A stretch of DNA of 64,000 nt from the NCBI GenBank assembly GCA_964608315.1, contig CAZSNF010000016.1, forward strand, positions 18,769 to 82,768, read 5' to 3'. Below are positions 9,127-16,847 of the stretch, in pieces (positions within the stretch are counted from its first letter, which is position 1; each line of letters begins with the position of its first letter). The stretch is from VXPQ01 sp964608315. GTDB taxonomy: Bacteria; Bacteroidota; Rhodothermia; Rhodothermales; VXPQ01. The position numbers were made by a program, and so were the translations under genes. Under the pieces are notes generated by a model. It ran no database searches. It was not told where the DNA came from and worked only from the letters and a program-made list of their open reading frames with translations.

Positions 9127-9510
9127 ATGGAAAACGATCGCGCCGACATGCTTTTGTTCATCGATCTCGGATTCATCCTCCTTGTGGGGTTTTTGATGTT
9201 GACCGAGACGGACTCCCAGGCGGAGGTGCTGCTTCCGAACGAATCGGAGGAGGCAAGCGCTCCTTCGCTTGCATTCGAGGTCCAGTTCGACGACCGCATG
9301 CATTTTATAGTGCTGCAGTTGCCCGAAAGGGAGCCTGCCTGCGCGATCGTGACGCTCGTCGATCTTGCGTCGTGCATGGAGCAGGCCTACAGGCTGGACA
9401 ATAAAGTCTCTTTTGTGCTTGCCCCGCAAGGCAGAGCTACCGTTCAGCAAATGGTGGCCATGCTTGATCTTTGCACCCGGCGAAGTTGGCAGTGCACTGT
9501 TAGCAGTTAG
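9127..9510 (+). CDS. ExbD/TolR-like protein (first copy)
   Basis: 127 aa from the ATG at 9127. It opens with a very short cytoplasmic tail followed by the transmembrane helix MLLFIDLGFILLVGFLML, whose membrane-embedded Asp (residue 13) sits where ExbD/TolR/MotB proteins hold the proton-carrying aspartate. The rest is a periplasmic domain with the length and beta-alpha pattern of ExbD, including two late cysteines (DLCTRRSWQC). ExbD works with ExbB to turn proton flow into movement of TonB. It lies between an exported protein and a TonB-like protein; an ExbB-like gene is 10 kb downstream on the same strand. Similarity is by pattern, not close identity. Confidence 0.75.
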   Translation: MENDRADMLLFIDLGFILLVGFLMLTETDSQAEVLLPNESEEASAPSLAFEVQFDDRMHFIVLQLPEREPACAIVTLVDLASCMEQAYRLDNKVSFVLAPQGRATVQQMVAMLDLCTRRSWQCTVSS

Positions 9511-9532
9511 TCATTCAGAACTTCATCGCGTT

Positions 9533-10663
9533 ATGGCCTTGTCCTTTGCCGCGCAGGAGGAAAGGAAAAACCGCCGCATTTCGTGGCTGTCGTTTCTTGG
9601 CGTGTCCATGTTGTTTAGCGTGGCGTTTACCTTGATGCCCACGCCCGGACAGGAATTCGCCGAAACGACGATAGAGAGGCTTATCCTGACGAGCGTGGAG
9701 TTGCCGTCGGTCGAAGAAATAGAAATAGAAACGGAGCCGCTCGCGGAAGAAGAAGAAGATCCTCTCGAAATGATCGAAGAGATCGCCGAATCCCTCGAAC
9801 CCGAAGCGCCGGTCGAGGAAATGCTGGAAGAAGACGTCGAGGCGCTGATCGCCGATGCGTTCGAAACGTTTTCTTTTTCCGACGTGTCTGTCGAGGATCC
9901 TGTGGCGCAGCAAGAGAACCGGGAGATTGTCTCGTTGTCGGACGAGGATATGGATCTATTTTCCGACGCGGCTTCCGAGCGTCCCGTTTTCAATTCGGAC
10001 ATGGACTTGACGCAGAATCTTTTGAACGATTCCGGGAATCCTACCCATGCTTCCCGTTCCTTGTCGTCCAATCTTATCGGACAGTCTTTAGCCTCCACGG
10101 ACGATACGGATCGCTCCCGCCGCTATGTGGGAGATCTGGAGGGGCTCGCCTGGCCCGACGCGTCAGGCCGGCAAACGATTCGGGCTACCGGCGACGCAGG
10201 AGCGCCGTCGCTGGAATCCTCTGGCTCGGGATCCCGTCAGGACAACCTGTTTCTGGGCGACGGGGACATTTCCGTTCCGTCGGATTCCCTTTTGATGTGG
10301 ATTATGGAGAACCAGGCCGAACTGGACCCCGGGATTCGGTCTCTTTTCTATTTTGCGCCTCCGGCCATCAGCGCCAGAGACGAAACCACCATTGGCGCCG
10401 CGCCCTCCGAACTCCAGCTCATGTATACGCCCTCCAACAGGGAAATCCGGATTGCTATGATTCGGGAAGGCGCCATCTATTACTTCGTCGATCCCGGATT
10501 TCAACAGCGCGCCCAGTATTTCCAGAAGGGCGTCGTGGGCCGGGACGATATGGAGCGCGTCGACTTCGTCCAGAGCGAGGATTTTTCTCCCACAGGCCCC
10601 GAAGCGAGAGATTTTTTCAGACTTTTCCTTGCCTGGTGGCAGCAGGAAAAACAAAACATGTAA
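9533..10663 (+). CDS. TonB-like single-span membrane protein
   Basis: 376 aa from the ATG at 9533. Topology resembles TonB: a basic cytoplasmic N-terminus (EERKNRR), one transmembrane helix (WLSFLGVSMLFSVAFTLM), then a long extended region rich in Glu and Pro (residues about 60-110), a Ser/Asp-rich linker, and a compact C-terminal domain from about residue 255. The acidic linker replaces the Lys-Pro/Glu-Pro stretch of classical TonB. No TonB box-binding motif is recognisable at the C-terminus, so it could be a specialised energy transducer or a scaffold. It is flanked on both sides by ExbD-like genes, with 22 nt to the first and 6 nt to the second. Confidence 0.65.
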   Translation: MALSFAAQEERKNRRISWLSFLGVSMLFSVAFTLMPTPGQEFAETTIERLILTSVELPSVEEIEIETEPLAEEEEDPLEMIEEIAESLEPEAPVEEMLEEDVEALIADAFETFSFSDVSVEDPVAQQENREIVSLSDEDMDLFSDAASERPVFNSDMDLTQNLLNDSGNPTHASRSLSSNLIGQSLASTDDTDRSRRYVGDLEGLAWPDASGRQTIRATGDAGAPSLESSGSGSRQDNLFLGDGDISVPSDSLLMWIMENQAELDPGIRSLFYFAPPAISARDETTIGAAPSELQLMYTPSNREIRIAMIREGAIYYFVDPGFQQRAQYFQKGVVGRDDMERVDFVQSEDFSPTGPEARDFFRLFLAWWQQEKQNM

Positions 10664-10669
10664 CCTCCA

Positions 10670-11041
10670 ATGGATGAGTCTCTGGTGGACATCGTGCTTA
10701 TTTTGCTGGCCACGCTCGTGGCGATCAGCACTATATCCACGTTTGACGTAGAGCCGCCCTTGAGTCAGGAGGCGGAACCCGGCATGCCCTTGCTCCAGCC
10801 GCTTCAGGTGGGCATATCGGAAAGCGGAATGTTTTACACCGTCGAGGGCGGAGGAGACCCCGTCATGCTCAACCCTAACGACCTGTATAGCCTGATGACG
10901 TCAAGCCATCCGGACCGTACGGTCGAGTTTACGGCCGACAAGAACGCTCCTGCAAGGTTGTTGCTTACGGCCAACAATCTTGTTCAGCAAGCCAAAAGAC
11001 AAGCCGTTTTTCTTGTTCTGGTTGAAGCGCCATCTTCCTGA
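10670..11041 (+). CDS. ExbD/TolR-like protein (second copy)
   Basis: 123 aa that starts almost directly in the membrane: MDESLVDIVLILLATLVAIS, with Asp 7 in the place of the ExbD proton-carrying residue. The periplasmic part (about residues 28-120) has an ExbD-like pattern, including a conserved-looking ADKNAPARLLLTANNLVQ helix and the closing hydrophobic strand AVFLVLVEAP. It differs strongly from the copy at 9127, so this is not a recent tandem duplication; many Bacteroidota Exb loci carry two ExbD genes. It is 6 nt after the TonB-like gene and 13 nt before the TPR lipoprotein, consistent with one operon. Confidence 0.72.
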   Translation: MDESLVDIVLILLATLVAISTISTFDVEPPLSQEAEPGMPLLQPLQVGISESGMFYTVEGGGDPVMLNPNDLYSLMTSSHPDRTVEFTADKNAPARLLLTANNLVQQAKRQAVFLVLVEAPSS

Positions 11042-11054
11042 CACCGTAATTTTT

Positions 11055-12587
11055 ATGCACCGATCAGCAATATTTCTGGCGGCGGGCGCGTTATGCCTCG
11101 CATTTCTTTGGGGGTGCGGTTCTTCCGCGCCGGTTGTTACTGTAAGCGAGCCGGTTTCCGCTGACCCTGTTTCGCCGCCGCTCCCCGGCGTGGACAGCCT
11201 GGTTATTGCGGATGTGCTGAATTCGTTTCACGGTACGTTCGTGCGGGCTTCGGCGGAAACCCGCGCAGAGGAAGATTTTCTGGCCGGGCGCGTCTTGTTC
11301 GAACGCATAGACAGTACCCTGCGCCTTCTGAATGGCGATCACCCGCTGGATGCGATGGGGGATTCCGCGGACGGTGCGGCTGCGGTCGATACGACAGCGT
11401 TCGAGGAAGCGCATACGCGAGCTCGCCAGACGCTTGTTCGGGCCGCGCAAGCCCAGACTGAACAGGACAGCGTGCTTGTTCAGAGCCTGCTTGCAGAATC
11501 TCAGGGTTTGTTCGAGAGCGCACTGGCTCTCAATCCGCTGCACGAGGGGGCGCGCCATCAATTGGCCCAGGTTTATAGCGTACGGGCGCAATGGTTCAGA
11601 GAGGAAGAGGCGTGGGAAGAGGTGCTTGCCTTGTTGCGCGGCTTGCTGGCGCTTCGCGCCGACGATCACAACTTGTGGGCGGAAGTCGCCGTGGTTCTGG
11701 AAAATATGAATCAGTTTCCCGGCGCGGCGCTCACCTGGCTACAGGCGGCGGAAACCGTTCTGGACGACGCTCTGCTGGCTTTTACGCCGGAAGCGGAGCG
11801 TCCTCCGCCGGACAGTCTGACGCTTTTCACCTATTATGTCCGTTCGTATCGGGCGTTCGTCGAAAACCGAGACGGAGAGGGAGTGCGCCGCGCCTTGTCC
11901 GATGCGCAACAGTATGCGACCACCGCCGAGCAGGAAGATTTCGCCCGACAGGAAATGGACTGGGTTCTGTGGGATTATCACCATTTTGAAAACCGGTTGG
12001 CCTACGACAGTCTGCAAACCTTGTTTTCCGCCGATCCGCTCGCCGCCCGGGATGGGCTGGTTTGGCTGATTCCGCGCCTTACCCGGATATCTTCGCGCCT
12101 CGAAGCGAGTTACAACCATGCCTTGCTCAATTGGGAGCACGACGGTCGGGAGGCGGCCCTGGACACGTTGCAAGTTCTTTGGGGGTTCGTCGGGGATAGC
12201 ACGTCAACGCAAAAAACGCCCTATCCCGCATTCACAGAAGATCTTCGGCAAACGTACGCTACGGCGCTTTTCGAGCGCGCCGTGGAGCATCGTCGCGATG
12301 GAGCCTCTGCGCTTGCGTTCACGTATCTCATGCAGGTAACGGAAGTGCGAAGCCAGTATACGGGCAGGGCGTTCGTCGAAGCGTTGCGCCTCGCGCGCTA
12401 CAATCCCGAGCAGGCGCTGCTGCTTGAACCCCGGATCGAGAAAGTGTTCGACGCGATGCAGCGAGAGGATCAGTTGGCCTATCTGACTCTTATGGGCAAT
12501 CTGCACCGGCGGGTTGGCGACAGGGACAAGGCGCGGGTTCTTCTCGAACGGTACAGGGTGCTGCGCGCCGCAGAATCCGATGGGTAA
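11055..12587 (+). CDS. TPR-like outer-membrane lipoprotein
   Basis: 510 aa from the ATG at 11055; an upstream in-frame start would overlap the previous gene. The signal peptide MHRSAIFLAAGALCLAFLWGC ends in a lipobox-like LWGC, so the Cys would carry the lipid. The remainder is almost wholly helical with repeated Ala/Leu/Glu patterns typical of tetratricopeptide-like repeats (for example ALNPLHEGARHQLAQVYSVRAQW and QLAYLTLMGNLHRRVGDRDK). Such proteins are often assembly or scaffold factors in the periplasm. Its place between the ExbD/TonB-like genes and the Ig-protein/usher-like genes suggests that it helps that apparatus. No catalytic motif is seen. Confidence 0.75.
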   Translation: MHRSAIFLAAGALCLAFLWGCGSSAPVVTVSEPVSADPVSPPLPGVDSLVIADVLNSFHGTFVRASAETRAEEDFLAGRVLFERIDSTLRLLNGDHPLDAMGDSADGAAAVDTTAFEEAHTRARQTLVRAAQAQTEQDSVLVQSLLAESQGLFESALALNPLHEGARHQLAQVYSVRAQWFREEEAWEEVLALLRGLLALRADDHNLWAEVAVVLENMNQFPGAALTWLQAAETVLDDALLAFTPEAERPPPDSLTLFTYYVRSYRAFVENRDGEGVRRALSDAQQYATTAEQEDFARQEMDWVLWDYHHFENRLAYDSLQTLFSADPLAARDGLVWLIPRLTRISSRLEASYNHALLNWEHDGREAALDTLQVLWGFVGDSTSTQKTPYPAFTEDLRQTYATALFERAVEHRRDGASALAFTYLMQVTEVRSQYTGRAFVEALRLARYNPEQALLLEPRIEKVFDAMQREDQLAYLTLMGNLHRRVGDRDKARVLLERYRVLRAAESDG

Positions 12588-12624
12588 AGGCGCAGCATAA
12601 GCGCGGGTTATTGGAGACGAAGTC

Positions 12625-15600
12625 ATGTTTCTCGCAATGATTTTTCACAGAGCAAGGGCCATGCAGGCGCATTGGAGACATGCGGTTCGCCTGACTTCTG
12701 CGCTGCGCGCGTTGGTCGTTTGCGCCTGCGCGGGCGGCCTGCTGTGGGCCGTTCCCGCCGAAGGCCAGGCCGTTTGGCAGGAGGGTTCTCCGGCGAAGCG
12801 CGTTTTTCAGGACGAGCCGGCCTTGCTCCCGCCTTCCCCGAGGAATGTGATGCGTTGGCCATCCCCGACGAGTTCGGAGAGGGATGCCGGGAGCGTAGGG
12901 AAGCCCGAACGCCGGAAACGTTCGGAGGCGTTGCGCAGGCAGGCGGATTTCCGGACGGCCCGTCCGATCCTGTGCTCCGGGCGGCTCCGTTCATTGAGTG
13001 CCCCGCCGCCGTGTTTATCGAAGAGATGGAGACGGGCTCCATCGACTGCGAGGCCTGGGACGAGGCGGGCGAAGAGCATATCGACTATTACTGGGAGCCT
13101 GCGGGCGGCGCGCCGCAGGGCTACCTGGACGCGCCCCGCCTGATAGGCGAGGATCGCCTTGTTCCTTCGATAGTGGCGCCGTCGTCTCCCTCCTACGCCA
13201 CGCTGGAGTCTTTTCTGTCGGAGGAGGCGACGCTTCGCTACCGGTACCGCCTGACGGCTTTGTCCCGCGTTACGGGCCTGTCGTCTCAGGAAGAAGTGGA
13301 AGTGTTCGTGCTGCTTCGCCGTCCGAGCGTGTATTGTCCTCTGGAGTACGAAGTCCCGGCGGGTTCGGAGGTCGTTCTTTCGTGCGAGGGGGCGGATCCA
13401 TTGTCTTTTCGGATGGACTACGAGGAAGGCTCGTCCGTATTCTGGGAATGGGAGGGCCTGTGGGGGTCGAGCGCGTCGTTGCTGAGCGGGGCGGACACGC
13501 CGTCGCCGTCGTTCCGGGCTCCGCTGGGCGGATCGGGGGAGACGTATGATTATGTCGCGAGCATGACGACGACCTCTTCGGGGGTTCCCCGCACGGCGCG
13601 CCGTCGGGTGAACGTACGAGTGGTCGAGGCGGAGGAAATGCGCCCTGTAACTGAGGAAGCGGACCTTGCGGCGACCGGCTCCGATGTTTCCTTGTCGGCG
13701 AACAATTCAGCGCCGACGATTACGTGCGTGGATTACGACGTGTACCCGACCGCGCCTGATTTCACAATACATTGTTCCGTGACGAACGAGCCTGCGGGCG
13801 CTGCGTATGGGTGGACGTCTCGCGGCGCTCCCGAGGATATATCCAATCTGGGGGCCAGAAACGCCCTCAGGCCGACCTTCTCGCTGAGAAGTTACGCAGA
13901 TGGAGATAACTCCATTGTCTTCGAATACGCGGTGACGTTGTCGGCTCCGGGCATTGCCGACGTCACGGAGAACGTTACGGTGACGATTATGGGGATGCCG
14001 GACATAATGGACTGCAAGCAGAATGACTACCCGGTGTACGCGGGCGATCCGGATTTTCAATTCGATTGCTCCTACAACGCTTCCCTGAGCGGCAGGGATC
14101 CCTTTTGGATTACGGAATCGTTGCCGGGCAAGTACCGATTGAATGTCCCTCGTCATTTCGAATCTGCTCACTTCAAACCCACCTTTGACGTTCCGGAAAA
14201 TTTGTCTCGGGACCAAACTTTAGACTACTATAGGTATTACGTCTGCCTCACGATTCAGAACCACGAACCCGACCCGAAATACGTCGGTCTGGCGCCATAT
14301 GATATAACAGAATCGGAGTATATTACCGTGAAGGTATCGGCAACGCCTGAAATTGACGTCGAATGCCGCGGCAACCCGTATTCGGCGGCGGAGGGATCAG
14401 GCGATTTTGATTTAGCGTGCGAGGCGTCGGGGACTATCCAGGGATATACGATCTCGTACGTCTGGACGCCTCTGGGGTCTACGGCGGACACGGGCCTGTT
14501 GAGCGCGGCGAACGTTCCGTCGCCGACGTTCGCGACGCCGGATAACGTGGACGCGGACGAGACGTACGAATACCGTCTTAAGGTCTCGGCGCAAGGAATA
14601 GGTTCCGATTCGACGGATGTTACGGTTACGGTATTTGACCTGGACGTTGTACGCAACCTTGACGTTGCGTGCGCCGCTCCCGATCCGGTGTACGAGGGGT
14701 CGGCCGACATTGAGTTATCCTGCGGGGCGAGTGGGAATATCCCGGGCTATCCGATCTCGTACGCCTGGACGCCTCGGGGTTCTACGGCGGACACGGGTCT
14801 GTTGAGCGCGACGAACGTTTTGTCGCCGACGTTCGACGTGCCGGCCTCGGTGGACAAGGACGAAACGTACGAGTATCTTTTGACGGCCTCGGCGGATAAC
14901 GCGGAGGACGCTACGGCGGAGGTTACGGTTACGGTGCTGAACAAGGGCGCCCTGACCTTTACGTGCGCGGCGCCCGCTCCGGTCTACGAGGGCTCGCCGG
15001 ACGTTGCGCTGTCCTGCGAGGCTTCGGGCGCGCCGGAGGGTTCTTCCTACGAGTACGCATGGGAGGCTCGCGGCGCTGCGGCGGACGCGGACTTGCTGAG
15101 CGCAACGAACGTTGCTTCGCCAACGTTCATGACGCCGGAGGAGGTATTGCAAACGACGCGGTACGAGTACGGCGTTACGGCCTCTGCGGATAACGCGGAA
15201 GCCGCGACGGCCAACGTAACGGTTACGGTGCTCGACAGGCCCGAGCCGGACGCTCCGCCCGCCTTCTCCGCCGATCCGACAGGGCTCGGCGTTACGGTAA
15301 GCGTCTCGTCCCTGCGCTTCGGCGCGCAGTCGGCGGATACGCAGCCGTCGCTGGACCCCTTGACGGGCCGCCTATCGACGCGCGCGTCGGGGCCTTACCA
15401 TGCGGGTCGCATGACGCTGGCGCCAGACGGCGACCTCGCGCTCGACGAGAACGGCGAGATCGCCTTGTCCATCGAGCTGGTTACGCCCGTAACGCTGCGC
15501 CGCGAGGGCGAGGGCGATGCGCCGCCGCTCATCCTTGAGCCGAGCTGGTCGTACGCAGAATCGTGCGAGCAGCGTTTTTCGCAGTCCATCCGGGGCCTGC

Positions 15601-16127
15601 ATGCGCAGGCTACGCTTTCGGAGTCGGACTGCCGCCTGCTGTTCTTCGGCGGCGCGCTGGACCTCGCCGGCGTCGCTCCGGGCCGCTATGCGGGGAGCAT
15701 AGACGTCGCGCTGCGTACGGGCGCGGGCGAAGAGACGCGCTCTGTCGAGGCGACGGTTACGGTCGTGGCGGCGCGCCTGAGCGCGTCGTTGCTGTCCTTG
15801 TCGGAGGGCGCTTCGCCTGCGGCGACGTTTTTGGTGGAGACGGACGGCGTTCCTTTCGCGGGCGAGGCTGTGGCGTACGACGGGCAGGGCCGGGAGCTGG
15901 GCCGCTCCGGGACGCTCGTTTATACGCGCAGCCGGATGCGCATGCCTCTGGAGCGCTTGCCGGAGGGCGAAACCGTGTTCCTGCGCTTTACGCCGCGGGG
16001 GTCTGTTCGGGCGCCGGAGCCCGCGGTCGTTCCGTGGCGCGCGCCGCAGCGGGAGCGGCGGGACATAGGCGCTGCGCTGGACGACGGGAAGACGCCCTCC
16101 GCCGCAGCGCTCGCCGAAAGGCCCTGA
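12625..16127 (+). CDS. giant Ig-like-repeat surface protein, apparent frameshift near N-terminus
   Basis: The signal peptide is in the frame of the ATG at 12625 (SD-like GGAGA upstream) or 12661: RALVVCACAGGLLWAVPAEGQ. The rest of the protein is one base out of phase, in the frame that stays open to 16127. The switch must occur near the CCCC run at 12836-12839; one extra C would join both parts into about 1168 aa that align with the paralogue at 61966. The body has several Ig-like beta-sandwich repeats, each opening with a Cys after VTC/FTC and a second in LSCEAS, e.g. from 14955 and 15075. The C-terminal about 250 aa form a different beta-rich domain with a late AGSIDVAL strand like pilin-type repeats. 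Likely exported by its neighbours; an adhesin role is inferred. Confidence 0.78.
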
Positions 16128-16241
16128 AAAAGTCCGGCGCGAAGAGCAGGACGACGTATGGCGCGGGAAAGATTTGAGGGCCGAACCCGAAACGCGCCGA
16201 CAGAGTCTATGGCGGCTACGCCAAAATGTTTCGCTGTCGAT

Positions 16242-16285
16242 CAGGACACCCTCAAACCCACTTACACAGTTTACAGGACACCCTC
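16242..16285. repeat. direct repeat pair, possible IS-end remnant
   Basis: CAGGACACCCTC occurs at 16242-16253 and again at 16274-16285, 32 bp apart, with CACTTACACAGTTTA between them. This pattern resembles the terminal sequence of IS256-type elements, but no transposase or partner end is seen nearby. A solo remnant is possible. Confidence 0.35.
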
Positions 16286-16344
16286 GGGTACCCTGTAATA
16301 TATCTTCATGCCGGCGTTTCTCCTGTTTCCGCCGGGATAAATAG

Positions 16345-16417
16345 TGGAGCCAAGGGGAATCGAACCCCTGACCTCTACAATGCCATTGTAGCGCTCTACC
16401 AACTGAGCTATGGCCCC
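16345..16417 (-). tRNA. tRNA-Ala (anticodon GGC)
   Basis: Full cloverleaf on the minus strand. The acceptor stem pairs GGGGCCA with TGGCTCC and contains the G3-U70 wobble pair that identifies tRNA-Ala. The anticodon stem is CTACA/TGTAG with loop ATGGCAT, giving anticodon GGC (codon GCC). The T arm carries GGTTCGATTCC. Discriminator is A; the CCA end is not encoded. It sits between the Ig-protein and the usher-like gene, on the opposite strand. Confidence 0.97.
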
Positions 16418-16847
16418 GGTTCCGGTGCGCGCATCCTGCGCTGCGCGCCCTTGTGGTATATAACCTGCGTTTATAGCCTGTCCTGATTTCTCGCGCTCCT
16501 GCGCGTTTTTGCATACCTGTCCTTTCCCGCGCATTCCTTTCCGCCCTGTCGTTTCCGGCCTCGTATGCCGACCGCTGGATCGTGTGTTCAGGGCCGGAAA
16601 CGCCTATCCTGTAATAACCTGGGGGTGCCTTGATTGGTTCCGCGCTCCTTTTGGCCTTCCGCGTTTCGGCATTCTTCGGGGCGTTAGTCGACTGGTCCGG
16701 GATCCTGCAACCGTCAGAGGGAGTATTCTGTGAACTTTTTTCTTCCCCCCTTGATTTTAAACTTTCCATTGAGCAAGTTTAAGCACATGAGAGGGTACAG
16801 GGAGATGTGGTCGTGTTTTTCAGTAACGATTTCCGGAGAGAGGGGTA
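16418..16847. other. intergenic, no gene seen
   Basis: 430 nt between the tRNA and the usher-like gene. I see no convincing gene. An AT-rich stretch at 16728-16790 could hold the promoter for the downstream usher-like gene, and an SD-like GAGAGGGG lies directly before its ATG. Short open frames here overlap the tRNA and lack coding character. Confidence 0.5.

Noticed and set aside
12672..12680. Start METCGS... for the Ig-like protein
   Set aside because: It gives an Arg/Gly-rich leader without a signal peptide, while the proper signal peptide is in the neighbouring frame and matches the paralogue.
16226..16486. 86-codon ORF with GAKGNRTPDLYN
   Set aside because: It runs through the tRNA-Ala complement, a well-known false ORF.
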